Assembly (NCBI RefSeq): GCF_000971985.1
Contig: NZ_LAQQ01000001.1
Coordinates: 1,302,001 to 1,366,000, forward strand
Direction of reading: 5' to 3'
DNA from: Paenibacillus dauci
Lineage (GTDB): Bacteria; Bacillota; Bacilli; Paenibacillales; Paenibacillaceae
DNA length: 64,000 nucleotides
The translations under genes were made by a program, and so were the position numbers. Numbering within the stretch: the first letter of the stretch is position 1; each line of letters opens with the position of its first letter. Below, one piece after another: positions 18,681 to 27,220 of the stretch. The notes below the pieces were generated by a model. It was given only the letters and a program-made list of their open reading frames with translations, was not told where the DNA came from and searched no databases.

Positions 18681-18810
18681 CCTTATCTATAAGAATTGCG
18701 TATCTCTCAGGTAGTGCTTCTTTATTCTCGCCACAGCATAGAGTGCTCTGCCTAGACCTAGGTATGCCGCATGAATAGTATGCTTTAATCATGTTTATAT
18801 ACAGTTTTCA

Positions 18811-19224
18811 CTACTCTATCAATGCTCTTAAAATCCGTTCTCTGGTTTGGCTTAGTCGGTTCTCAGCTCCGTCCGGATGCAGAGGTTCACCCCAAGTAAA
18901 TCCATCGCCCTGGTATCTTGGAATGAGATGCATATGATAATGGGTCAGATCATTAAATACTCCTCCATCTTGGCAAATCCTTATTCCATCGGGTTTAAAT
19001 ACTTTCTTCAAAACAATTGAGAGCATTTGTGAGGCATCCATGATTGCATATGAAGTCTGTGGATCAATCTCATCAACATCGAGGTAATGTCGTTTGGGAA
19101 GGATTAGAGTATGCCCTTCATTAAAAGGAGCAATATCCAGCACACACGTAATCCATTCATTTTCATAAATGATGTTTAGATTAGGTTCAATATTGTTGGC
19201 GATTCTGCATCCCAAGCATTCCAT
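18811..19224 (-). CDS. HIT-family nucleotide hydrolase
   Basis: A 137-residue HIT protein. The histidine triad motif is HYHMHLIPR near residue 102 (H-x-H-x-H-x-x type). The N-terminal CLGCRIAN and NEGHTLILPKRHYLDV segments match Hit/DcpS-like AMP-lysine hydrolases. The start at 19224 (MECLGC) is chosen because GGAGTG lies eight bases upstream and it aligns with family starts; a longer frame from 19245 is in phase. Cytosolic. Substrate unknown. Confidence 0.88.
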   Translation of the reverse strand: MECLGCRIANNIEPNLNIIYENEWITCVLDIAPFNEGHTLILPKRHYLDVDEIDPQTSYAIMDASQMLSIVLKKVFKPDGIRICQDGGVFNDLTHYHMHLIPRYQGDGFTWGEPLHPDGAENRLSQTRERILRALIE

Positions 19225-19229
19225 ATGTA

Positions 19230-19412
19230 TCACACTCCATTCCAAACAGGTTCCTCATTGTGTGCCAAGTGTCCTTCATCAACTATCTTTTGAAAAGTAG
19301 GGTTCCCATCTGCAGCACCCTTACTTAAAGTATCGCATAACATAGTCAATCTTTCAGTAATCCGATGTTTAAGTTTATTAGGAACAGGAATTACATACGC
19401 TTCAAAAAACAA
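19230..19412 (-). pseudogene. Probable 5'-truncated gene remnant
   Basis: A 60-codon frame from a TTG, ending 6 bases before the HIT start (19224). The frame remains open upstream to about 19515 but has no ATG and no RBS. The content (AYVIPVPNKLKHRITERLTM) is protein-like, and upstream residues (LHTEERRRRIHLFFEAY) look as if they belong to the same product. It is therefore probably the remains of a longer gene. Not assigned to a family. Confidence 0.4.
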
Positions 19413-19520
19413 ATGAATTCGCCTTCTGCGCTCTTCTGTATGTAAGTTTGATTGGTAAGGTAGTATTATCCCTGCACAGTAATCAGGTGCGGAGCGGGCA
19501 AGCGGAACAGATATACAATT

Positions 19521-20171
19521 TTATTTTTCACCTTGGTATACAAACTCAACTTTACCATCCAGCAAATATCGATATTCAAATAATTGCATCGTTCTTTCCC
19601 TGATTCTCTCTCGTATACTTGTGCCCAGGCTTACAGATCCTTGTGAACCAAGGTAACTATTATTAATAAATGCCTTCTCTACAAATTCTGTTTCTTTTAA
19701 GTGATACTGTAACCATTCTTTCTGTGATTCAATTAGTGCTTTTCTTGGTTCTTTATCTAACTTAGCAAGAAGCTTTTTATATGTTTGATTCAATTCTTTA
19801 TCCCAAATCTCTGTATATTTGCTCTCCAACGCTCTCCATTCCAATGTCGAGAACTCTTTGGAATTTTGTAATTTATTAAATTCCACTTCATAATCCTGAT
19901 CTATAGGATTTCGAAGCATTTCATCATAGAATTCTCCTTTCAAATCATAGTTTCCGATGCTCAAAGGTAAAACTTCATTATTGGAAGAATTGGAATGAAC
20001 TTCAGTTGTTTTGTTCGATTCTGTTATGTCAGCTGTACTCACTTCATCACGAGAAAGTTCAGAATTCACTATTGATTTAGTTTCGCTATTCGACATATTC
20101 GATTGACTACTATTTTGACAAGATGAGCATACTATCGTAATAAAAAACAATAAAAGTATCTTAACCTTCAT
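19521..20171 (-). CDS. LprI-like (DUF1311) lipoprotein
   Basis: A 216-residue lipoprotein with signal peptide and lipobox TIVCSSC (Cys at about residue 18), then a Ser/Thr/Asn-rich linker to residue 90. The C-terminal domain is of the LprI/DUF1311 type: EWRALESKYTEIWDKELNQT, YKKLLAKLD, IESQKEWLQYH. This family includes lysozyme inhibitor LprI. The domain usually has conserved cysteines, which are absent here. Exported and membrane anchored. Confidence 0.7.
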   Translation of the reverse strand: MKVKILLLFFITIVCSSCQNSSQSNMSNSETKSIVNSELSRDEVSTADITESNKTTEVHSNSSNNEVLPLSIGNYDLKGEFYDEMLRNPIDQDYEVEFNKLQNSKEFSTLEWRALESKYTEIWDKELNQTYKKLLAKLDKEPRKALIESQKEWLQYHLKETEFVEKAFINNSYLGSQGSVSLGTSIRERIRERTMQLFEYRYLLDGKVEFVYQGEK

Positions 20172-20189
20172 ACATTATCTCCTTCATTA

Positions 20190-20519
20190 TCATATGGTAT
20201 GTTGTCCCTTTTTTTCTTTTCCAGATAATTGTTGTAAATTCATTACTGCTACATTGACTGATGTCTCAATATATCCTTCGATCTGCATAAAATGAAAGAC
20301 ATTCAGCGGTGCATTGATTACTTGCTTTTCATATTCCACATCCCCTAACACATGGGGAACCAATTCTAATACATCAATGGACTTTACCTCATCCAGATCA
20401 ATAACTTTATTCGTTTTATTATTGATTTCTTCCCTCATTTGATTAGTAAAATCATAGTGTTCTAGCAGCTTTCCATTCAGTAATTGAAAATCACTCCATG
20501 ATAATTTGTTTATCTGCAT
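20190..20519 (-). CDS. Hypothetical protein
   Basis: A 109-residue protein with no recognised motif and mixed alpha/beta composition (LDEVKSIDVLELVPHVLGD). No signal peptide. It lies 18 bases upstream of the LprI-like lipoprotein and shares its direction, so co-transcription is possible. Confidence 0.5.
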   Translation of the reverse strand: MQINKLSWSDFQLLNGKLLEHYDFTNQMREEINNKTNKVIDLDEVKSIDVLELVPHVLGDVEYEKQVINAPLNVFHFMQIEGYIETSVNVAVMNLQQLSGKEKKGQHTI

Positions 20520-20569
20520 ACATTAATTCCTTACTAAATAAAGTCCACTTGGTTTACTCTCATCATCTA

Positions 20570-20980
20570 TTAATCCCACCACACGGAGTAAACCTTCATT
20601 CCGGCTTCCAATAATGGCGCTACTTTCGGCTCACCAAATTGATATCCTTCTTCTATATCACTTGGTTCCAGAACCCTTAATCGATCCATTAATTCATCTT
20701 GATGTAAAGTGGATAATAGATATATTCTTTCAGAGAATGGCCATCCGTTTTCTTCAACCTCATAGATTTCCACAAATACATCTTGGACTTCAATTAATTG
20801 TTTGGTACTCTTCAATGTCTCGTAGAATACATCAATACCCGGATGATTTAACAAATTACATCCAATGGATGATTCTTCCTCATTACCATCAAAAAATAAC
20901 TCGAGAGAAACGATAGGAGCTGCTCCTGAATCACCCTCGAGTTCGAATTGATTATTGATTTCATGTAATAGTTTTTGCAT
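20570..20980 (-). CDS. Hypothetical acidic protein
   Basis: A 136-residue acidic protein. IVSLELFFDGNEEESSIGCN and the WWD C-terminus suggest a compact alpha/beta fold like small immunity proteins of polymorphic toxin systems. This is only an impression, as no toxin partner is nearby. The start at 20980 (MQKLLHEINNQF) is the only plausible ATG. Confidence 0.55.
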   Translation of the reverse strand: MQKLLHEINNQFELEGDSGAAPIVSLELFFDGNEEESSIGCNLLNHPGIDVFYETLKSTKQLIEVQDVFVEIYEVEENGWPFSERIYLLSTLHQDELMDRLRVLEPSDIEEGYQFGEPKVAPLLEAGMKVYSVWWD

Positions 20981-21201
20981 AAATATGTCGTACCTCTTCC
21001 ATTTTTATTTCTACTATACTTTCTGAACCCCTGAGTGGGAAATTAAATATACAGGTCCCAATATTTCCATTCTGCATTTCTAAAGACAACCTATTATACA
21101 CGCTAGCAAATGAAGAACTCTTCTACCATTTCACCTACACTTTGTTAGTAACTGAATATACCCTCTCGTTTTCAAGAGTCATCCGAAGTGTAAATATAGT
21201 T

Positions 21202-21969
21202 TTAATCCAACGAAGCTCGAGAAGTAGCCATTACACGTAGAGCGTTCTCGAAATAACGATATACTTCATCTGCAATTCCCAGAAACTCTTCCACACTTAC
21301 ATTACTATCGAGGTAACAAGCATACAGATAATCAACTAAAGCAGGATCAATCTCACAATAATCTAATATGGCATTCTTCATCGTAACCATATCATCTTCC
21401 CATACACCTGTATCTTCCAAAACCAAACAGTATAAAGCACGAAGTAATCGCTTAGAGTAACCTTTTATATATCGGACTTGCATTGTGTGATCACTAGCAG
21501 TAGATAGTAAACGGTGTATATGAGCTACTTCTTCCTTGGTATCTGTATTTAAGTCCAAAATAAACTTTGGAGAAATCTGGATCGGTGGTACTTGTTCACC
21601 AACGTCTTGACCATATACGCAGATACAAATGACCTTCACCCAGAACCCCCACTCATTGGGCTTACTTAATACATCCTCCATCGAGCAGATGATTGTATCG
21701 ATCTTAGTGAGTATTGGATATTCTTGCAAAAGTCTGTCTTTAATCTTTGATAGTCTTTCGTAATCAATCTCTTTGGGATCCTCACATACAATCGTAAAGT
21801 CTGCATCTGACTTAAATGGTGTAGCCGTTCCTTTGGGAATGGAACCGCACATATAGATGCTATGAATCTTGCCTTTGAATTCAGTAAGAAGGTTATCGAT
21901 ATACTTATCAACAAAATCCTTGTATTCGCTTTGTATTTCAATTTTATTTATGACTTTTTCTAATATCAT
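21202..21969 (-). CDS. Nucleotidyltransferase-domain protein
   Basis: A 255-residue protein with a Pol-beta-type nucleotidyltransferase motif near residue 42: GSIPKGTATPFKSDADFTIV, i.e. G-S-x3-G-x7-SDxD with the two metal-binding aspartates. The C-terminal half is helical (RYIKGYSKRLLRALYCLV) as in aminoglycoside nucleotidyltransferase-like proteins. It may adenylylate a small molecule; the substrate is not deducible. Cytosolic. Confidence 0.75.
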   Translation of the reverse strand: MILEKVINKIEIQSEYKDFVDKYIDNLLTEFKGKIHSIYMCGSIPKGTATPFKSDADFTIVCEDPKEIDYERLSKIKDRLLQEYPILTKIDTIICSMEDVLSKPNEWGFWVKVICICVYGQDVGEQVPPIQISPKFILDLNTDTKEEVAHIHRLLSTASDHTMQVRYIKGYSKRLLRALYCLVLEDTGVWEDDMVTMKNAILDYCEIDPALVDYLYACYLDSNVSVEEFLGIADEVYRYFENALRVMATSRASLD

Positions 21970-22022
21970 ATAAAATCCTCCTGAATTAAAATTTTGTTAG
22001 CAGAAGCGCTGATTTCTTCGTA

Positions 22023-22958
22023 TTATCGCAAAAGTTCTGTAATCGCTCTTAATGGTTTGAAGGTATCGCCGTACGTATCACTGGTTAAGGCGACAACTAT
22101 ATTTTGGGAATGATCTACACAGATGTACTGCCCGCCCATACCCATAGCGAAATAAAAAGAAGGATCTAATGAATCATCGGCTACCCACCAATGGTGACCG
22201 TAATAACCGATACCATCATAGGTTAAATACTTTGGTTGAGTTGAAGTGGATATCCACTCCTCACTCAGTAATTGCCGTTTCCCACAGCGCCCTTTGTTTA
22301 AATAGAAGCTGCCGAATTTATGCATATCTTGTATAGACATATGTATCCCGAACCCACCAATATTAACTCCCTGGGGATCTGTATGCCATATGAAATCTTT
22401 GATCTTCAAACTGGAGAACAGAACCTTTATTGCGAAATCTTTTGCACTCATGCCTGACACCTGTTGAAGTATGGCTAATAACAGATGGCTACAGCCCGAA
22501 TTATAGTTCATTCTTTCACCAGGTTCGGCGTTTAATGGGCGCTCTAATATATAATCAACCCAGTTAGGACTATGTATCATGGCGGGCCATCCATTCCATT
22601 CTCCCAGCTCTGGCCAATCAAATCCTGCACTCATACTCAATAAGTGTTCAATGGTAATGCTTTGTTTGCGGATGTCTTGATCCTGCTGAAGCGACGGGAA
22701 GTAATGAACAATCGGCGTATGAATATCCGAAATTAATCCCTGCTCTACCGCTATTCCAATCAAGCATGAAGTAATACTCTTGGTGCATGAGTTGATTTTG
22801 TGGAGCTTGTCTTTTGATTTATTATTTCTAGAATATTGAAGCACAATGTCTGTTCCGACACTTATCAAACAACTTTCAACTTTTTCTTTTTTCAAATAGC
22901 TAACAAATGATTTTATTTTCTCATCGTTTATTTGAATTTGATTTGGAAATTCAAACAT
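22023..22958 (-). CDS. Beta-lactamase-family serine hydrolase
   Basis: A 311-residue protein of the class C beta-lactamase/penicillin-binding-protein-like family. Motifs: SCTKS near residue 57 (S-x-x-K with catalytic Ser and Lys), YNSG near 155 (Y-x-N type) and GHHWW near 250 (H-x-G region). No signal peptide, so it is probably a cytosolic esterase or peptidase and not a secreted beta-lactamase. The stop lies 53 bases before the nucleotidyltransferase start. Confidence 0.8.
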   Translation of the reverse strand: MFEFPNQIQINDEKIKSFVSYLKKEKVESCLISVGTDIVLQYSRNNKSKDKLHKINSCTKSITSCLIGIAVEQGLISDIHTPIVHYFPSLQQDQDIRKQSITIEHLLSMSAGFDWPELGEWNGWPAMIHSPNWVDYILERPLNAEPGERMNYNSGCSHLLLAILQQVSGMSAKDFAIKVLFSSLKIKDFIWHTDPQGVNIGGFGIHMSIQDMHKFGSFYLNKGRCGKRQLLSEEWISTSTQPKYLTYDGIGYYGHHWWVADDSLDPSFYFAMGMGGQYICVDHSQNIVVALTSDTYGDTFKPLRAITELLR

Positions 22959-22993
22959 TATTGATTAGCTCCTATTCGTTAATCCCAGCGTAT

Positions 22994-23071
22994 CTGCTAA
23001 GATTCCTGTATTCATGGCTTGGTGTATGTCAGACGTCCGGATCTTAGTGCAACGTAAACATTATTTTCTTC
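22994..23071 (-). repeat. Degenerate attC-like site, left-most recognised
   Basis: Keeps the inner-stem arm (TTCCTGTATTCATGG) on the left and a weak partner (AACGTAAACATTATT) on the right, 78 bp instead of 97-99. The internal part (GTATGTCAGACGTCCGGATC) resembles a shortened second hairpin. Core boxes are no longer complementary. It sits directly after the TPR gene (stop at 23076). Confidence 0.55.
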
Positions 23072-23075
23072 ATCT

Positions 23076-23558
23076 TTATTTCCATACCTTGTCTAACTTA
23101 TTTGAATAGTACTGTATCGCTTTTTTGTAAGATTGAATTCCTGTGTCACTGCTCGTTTCAGAAAGCAACTTTAATAATATTTCCATCGCCTGGTCATATT
23201 CTTTCAAGTTATATTTAGCCATTGCTAAAAAGACACGATATTCGTTATCTTCTGGGTATTCATGTATTGCCTTTTCAAAAATTACTTTGGATTGTTCATA
23301 CATTCCTAATACTCGATAAGTACTCCCAAGCCCTAGTAATGCTCCTTTTCTATCTTCATCTTGAAGCCCCAATTCCAATGCTTTCTGGTAATAAGGTATC
23401 GCTTCTCTTTCTAATTCCAGCAGATCATGTACCCAAGCGCATTGGTACCAGACATCTGGATTAGACGGATAAAGCTTTAATAAATCAAGTAACAGAGTTT
23501 TAGATTCCAATAGTTTTCCCGATTCTCTAAACTCAATAGCCTTTTTTAATTCATTCAT
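23076..23558 (-). CDS. Tetratricopeptide-repeat protein (cassette gene)
   Basis: A 160-residue soluble protein made of about four TPR units: DVWYQCAWVHDLLELEREAI (residues about 35-54), KGALLGLGSTYRVLGMYEQS, YRVFLAMAKYNLKEYDQAME. TPRs mediate protein contact. The start at 23558 is preferred (AGGATGAGG upstream) over the longer frame to 23612. It is followed by an attC-like remnant, so it is probably an old cassette gene. Confidence 0.75.
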   Translation of the reverse strand: MNELKKAIEFRESGKLLESKTLLLDLLKLYPSNPDVWYQCAWVHDLLELEREAIPYYQKALELGLQDEDRKGALLGLGSTYRVLGMYEQSKVIFEKAIHEYPEDNEYRVFLAMAKYNLKEYDQAMEILLKLLSETSSDTGIQSYKKAIQYYSNKLDKVWK

Positions 23559-23665
23559 TTTCCTCATCCTTTTATCATTCATAATAATTCCAGCTAATGC
23601 TTCCGCATTCACGACATCCTTTCTTCTTAGATAGCTCTAATCTTACGGAAAAACGATGCATACGA

Positions 23666-24646
23666 TCAGAAAATCACTTTCCTGAAATACTCCATCTTGC
23701 TGTCTATAAATCCATCGTCAAAGTCCGCTCCACCGATCAGCTCTGCTTCAGTAAAACATAAGCCAAAGAGCCACAACTGTCGGAGTACAACGAATATAGA
23801 GACCGCTTCTACATCATTTCTACTTAAATCTCTTACTTGCCTGTATCCGTTTAGAAATGCTTGCCACAGTCTTTCTACTTCATCCTTATCATGACCACTG
23901 TGAATTTCTCTTGCCAATCTAAACTCTGCTATATCATAAGCTCTCCACCCATAACCACAAATATCGAAATCATAATGTGTTAATTGCCCATCGTCTGTAA
24001 AGGCTGCATTTGTGTTGCCATGCAAGTCTCCATGACAAATCCCCCAATCCAAACCTTCTTCGATCTTGTTCGCCAACTGTTCCTTTAATTCTGAGATCCG
24101 TTTATGAATAAAATAGTAATCCTCCAGACGATGCCCCATATGTAATTTGATGATATCAAGCGGTCTATCTATTAGATATTCCAAATCCAGATTCTCTCTC
24201 GCATGCTCACTTCTAAAATGCTCAGTCACTTTATGAATGTGAGCAACGGACTGTCCAAATAAATAGCTATCTTCTACGGTATGAATCGGCTTTTCATGAC
24301 CTTCTGCAAAACTAAACATGACCCCATGTTTTACACCTTCAGTGACCCAAAATTCGTTTATGAAGTTGCCATCTTTTCGAGCGATTGGTATGGAGGCGTT
24401 TACATCATTCTCATTGAGATAATTCAATACATCCAGTTCAAAAGCAATCTCCGATCGATTTCTTCGATCCGCCCGATACACTCTAAAGACATATTTTCCT
24501 GAACCCGTTTCTACAATATAGGTATCGTTCATGCCTCTAAGGAAGTATTTTAAATGGACAGTTTCTTGAAAGTTATAATGGTCTTTGATATGCGCTAGTA
24601 AAGCTTGCCTGGACAAGAGCGAGTAGGTAACAGGAAATAAGCTCAA
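23666..24646 (-). CDS. Aminoglycoside-phosphotransferase-fold kinase
   Basis: A 326-residue kinase of the APH/homoserine-kinase-II superfamily. Catalytic loop WGICHGDLHGNTNAAF (H-G-D-x-H-x-x-N) near residue 205; metal-binding THYDFDICGYGWRAYDIAEF after it; N-terminal nucleotide-binding strands (YVFRVYRADRRNRSEI). Substrates in this family range from aminoglycosides to homoserine and choline, so resistance should not be assumed. It lies between attC-like remnants at 23 and 24.8 kb. Confidence 0.82.
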   Translation of the reverse strand: MSLFPVTYSLLSRQALLAHIKDHYNFQETVHLKYFLRGMNDTYIVETGSGKYVFRVYRADRRNRSEIAFELDVLNYLNENDVNASIPIARKDGNFINEFWVTEGVKHGVMFSFAEGHEKPIHTVEDSYLFGQSVAHIHKVTEHFRSEHARENLDLEYLIDRPLDIIKLHMGHRLEDYYFIHKRISELKEQLANKIEEGLDWGICHGDLHGNTNAAFTDDGQLTHYDFDICGYGWRAYDIAEFRLAREIHSGHDKDEVERLWQAFLNGYRQVRDLSRNDVEAVSIFVVLRQLWLFGLCFTEAELIGGADFDDGFIDSKMEYFRKVIF

Positions 24647-24827
24647 ATCTACACCATCCTCTTCACTTCTAATTTAGCTACAACTATACCATATGTTGGT
24701 AAGAAGTTGTTTTTATTTACTTTTAAACGATTCAGTATAAGCAATTAACTTGTATTATGACTTGCCCGTTAGTAACTAAATTCCAGGCATTGGATAATCA
24801 GTGGACTTTTATAGTGTGAGCTGATTT

Positions 24828-24888
24828 CCTATGATGTTCCTGTATTCACGCGCGACGAATGTCTGCAGCGTGGATATTAAGTAAAATG
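24828..24888 (-). repeat. Collapsed attC-like site lacking two internal hairpins
   Basis: Only 61 bp. The left arm CCTATGATGTTCCTG...TATTCACG and the right arm GCAGCGTGGATATTAAG are kept, joined by a single hairpin GACGAATGTC. Compared with intact copies, exactly hairpins 1 and 2 are missing, as if a precise internal deletion occurred. Confidence 0.7.
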
Positions 24889-24911
24889 ATGCTAGGTTCA
24901 TTCTTGAAATA

Positions 24912-25481
24912 CTAAAAGACCTTGATATATCTTAAATAGTCTCCTTCTTCTCTGAAATGGCTTATCCGGTTTGTATCTAAGCCATTACAAATAGAAAAGT
25001 AGCCTTTGGAAGTTATAAAGCCTATTCCGTTTAAAATCCAGTTTGAAGTTGTTTGACCGATCTCTTCTGTGACGGACTGACTAGCTATTAAGGTTGACTC
25101 AAATTTATACTCAATAATCTCCATACTAATAATCGTAGCTCGATTAAATTTGAGAACTTCTTCCGGTCTTTTACGCCACTCATATTCAAACTTTCCAAAC
25201 TCCTCAAAATCATATTTCTCAATCTCTTGATGAATATTGATTAAATTTATAGATAAAGCTAATTCCTCTAGCTTGTAGTTGCATACTTCCAAATTGAAAG
25301 CAGTGAATTCCAGAATAATTGGAGCATCGTCATTCCATTCTTCATTGATCTTGTCCCACATCGCATATATATTTATGATGTGCTGCTCTTTTAATCTTAG
25401 TAATTGAGAAGAAAAGCTCTGTATGATTTCAGAACTCGATTTATAAAAGTTTGGCTCATAGTTGTTGATTCCAAATTTCAT
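24912..25481 (-). CDS. Hypothetical protein (cassette gene)
   Basis: A 189-residue protein, unrecognised. It begins MKFGINNYEPNFYKSSSEII and has a helical N-terminal half, with beta strands in the C-terminal half (GIGFITSKGYFSICNGL). The start at 25481 follows GGAGAG. It lies between attC-like sites at 24828 and 25621 and so is a single-gene cassette. Immunity-like size, no partner seen. Confidence 0.6.
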   Translation of the reverse strand: MKFGINNYEPNFYKSSSEIIQSFSSQLLRLKEQHIINIYAMWDKINEEWNDDAPIILEFTAFNLEVCNYKLEELALSINLINIHQEIEKYDFEEFGKFEYEWRKRPEEVLKFNRATIISMEIIEYKFESTLIASQSVTEEIGQTTSNWILNGIGFITSKGYFSICNGLDTNRISHFREEGDYLRYIKVF

Positions 25482-25620
25482 TTCTTCTCTCCTCACTCAT
25501 AGATATCCAAAATTCTTGAAACGTTTGATCCTATAAATTTTCTGTACTGATCCAATTTCTGATTTCTTTTATATTCATTTCTGCTAACGCTCTTTTCTTG
25601 TATAAGATTTAGCGCACTTT

Positions 25621-25715
25621 AGATAATTACTTATATTTACGACCCGACGTATGTTGGGGATATGACGAATACCGGATCAGGCTACATACATTAGCGTGAA
25701 TACTACACTATCAGA
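25621..25715 (-). repeat. Degenerate attC-like site
   Basis: A 95 bp element with intact inner arms TATTTACGACCC / TAGCGTGAATACTA. Hairpin 2 (ATATGACGAATACCGGATC) is recognisable but imperfect. The outer core boxes (AGATAATT, CTATCAGA as read on the plus strand) have drifted. Confidence 0.7.
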
Positions 25716-25746
25716 TGCTGACATTTTCTTGAGAGTCTTTCCAGTC

Positions 25747-26169
25747 TTATAGCCCAATTAAAGTAATGACATCATTGTCTTCAAGTTGGCTCTCAATCCA
25801 TTCGATTAGATCTTCAATAAATCTCATTAGTTTTAAAACATCTATCTTTTCATACTCTTCCAATTTCCATTCTAAAACTGATTCTTGCCAAAAAAATGTT
25901 GAAATATAAGCTTTCAATCTGATTCGATCTTTACGATCAATTATATCTCTTAAGTTTAGTAATTCTTTTATAATCGAATGCCATTGACTTTTTCCAATTT
26001 CGAACCTTTCAAAAGCTCTATAGGATTCAAATCCCTTTTGAATTGCTGGAGTTATAAAACTGAAAGACTCATCATCTATATAAATAGATTCTTCATTACC
26101 ATAACCCTTAAATAGTACACCTGGAAAAAGCTCAAAATAATTTCGTTGCTTTAATTCGTGCAATCTCAT
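25747..26169 (-). CDS. Hypothetical protein
   Basis: A 140-residue acidic protein, mostly helical in the C-terminal half (LKLMRFIEDLIEWIESQLED). Unrecognised. It is the last of four consecutive genes (27880 to 25747) lying between attC remnants at 27918 and 25621 with no site between them. It lies 25 bases downstream of the membrane-protein gene in the same direction. Confidence 0.55.
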   Translation of the reverse strand: MRLHELKQRNYFELFPGVLFKGYGNEESIYIDDESFSFITPAIQKGFESYRAFERFEIGKSQWHSIIKELLNLRDIIDRKDRIRLKAYISTFFWQESVLEWKLEEYEKIDVLKLMRFIEDLIEWIESQLEDNDVITLIGL

Positions 26170-26194
26170 TAGTTCTATATGATATCTCTCCTTA

Positions 26195-26842
26195 TCACTT
26201 AATTTTTTTTGACATCTCTGTTTCCATATTCACTTCAAAAACTTCTATTTCATCTTTTAATTGGGGCGTTGTAGTTAATGTATAAATATCTCCTTTATCT
26301 GTTGGAGCAAGTTTAATTAATCTGACGCTTGGAGAAAGGTGTTCCACCGCTCCAATTCCTTCAAAGTTTAGATCTATGGTAATACTTTTTTCGTCGTTGT
26401 TAGTTAAGTTACGAACAGCGATATGTGCATGTGGACTGTCGGTTAGCCTTCCAACTAAATAAAAAGAGTATTCGTACTTTCCATCAATCGTAACTTGCCT
26501 CATTTGCTCTAAATATTGCTGATTTTTTTCATCGATTTCTTGCATTAATTTTTCATACTGTGGCTCCCGAAGAAGTGTTGCAGAAAAAACAAATGAAACT
26601 ATAACCAAAAACAAAACTAGCATGATCTGAGAAATTATTCCAACTGGCATCTTATTTTTAATCAAAAGCACTATGGATACAATAAAAAAAGCTAGAAGTG
26701 GAAACCAGATGAAATAAAGAATGAAAGGGCCTGCAGGTCCAATCATATTTCTATCATCAATTACCAAAGACATAAACCACATCAACGCCAACCCTGCAAT
26801 CACAACCGCTATAATCCATATTACCTTTACTATTTTTTGCAT
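26195..26842 (-). CDS. Membrane protein, N-terminal TM bundle
   Basis: A 215-residue protein with three hydrophobic segments in the first 95 residues (VIWIIAVVIAGLALMWF, FILYFIWFPLLAFFIVSIV, IMLVLFLVIVSFVFSA), then a 120-residue soluble domain that is probably extracellular. This domain is beta-rich (YEYSFYLVGRLTD, IAVRNLTNNDEKSITIDL) and Ig- or FixG-like in appearance. Function unknown. Good candidate for a signalling or envelope protein carried as cassette cargo. Confidence 0.6.
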   Translation of the reverse strand: MQKIVKVIWIIAVVIAGLALMWFMSLVIDDRNMIGPAGPFILYFIWFPLLAFFIVSIVLLIKNKMPVGIISQIMLVLFLVIVSFVFSATLLREPQYEKLMQEIDEKNQQYLEQMRQVTIDGKYEYSFYLVGRLTDSPHAHIAVRNLTNNDEKSITIDLNFEGIGAVEHLSPSVRLIKLAPTDKGDIYTLTTTPQLKDEIEVFEVNMETEMSKKIK

Positions 26843-26986
26843 TTCTTAGTTCCCCTTTAATAAATTCATTGTATTGGTTGTGATTAGTTATTAAAAAATC
26901 TCTTTCTGACTTTAAAACTTGAAGTTCCGTTCAGCCATGATGATTCCTTGTCTCAAACGAATCATCTTCACTTTTTAGATTTACAT

Positions 26987-27205
26987 TTACAGCTCATTTT
27001 CCAATTTTTTAATTAGATAGATCATTAGATCATAATCTAGAATCACTTGATCTCTCAGATTTACTTCAATGTGCTTATAGAACCGGGTGCTTCGCCACTT
27101 AATTTCGCAAAGATGTCCTCCTGTTTCCGCTTCTCTGCTCACCACTTCTGACAGAACCAAGGTTACACAATTTATATTTTGATTGGATATTGTGAGATGT
27201 AACAA
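26987..27205 (-). CDS. Small hypothetical protein
   Basis: A 72-residue frame; WRSTRFYKHIEVNLRDQVIL followed by a helical tail (YLIKKLENEL) looks protein-like. No RBS or family is evident, and it could be a remnant of a longer gene. It starts 16 bases after the HEAT-repeat gene ends. Confidence 0.4.
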   Translation of the reverse strand: MLHLTISNQNINCVTLVLSEVVSREAETGGHLCEIKWRSTRFYKHIEVNLRDQVILDYDLMIYLIKKLENEL

Positions 27206-27220
27206 TCTTATTCAAAGCTT

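Noticed and set aside
18689-18790. Possible further attC remnant upstream of the CPT-like gene (TATGCCGCATGAATAGTATGC)
   Set aside because: Only the right arm resembles the family; no left arm and no core pairing. Too weak to list as a site.
22023-22958. Secreted beta-lactamase giving antibiotic resistance
   Set aside because: No signal peptide, and the motifs fit the wider serine hydrolase family, so resistance is not supported.
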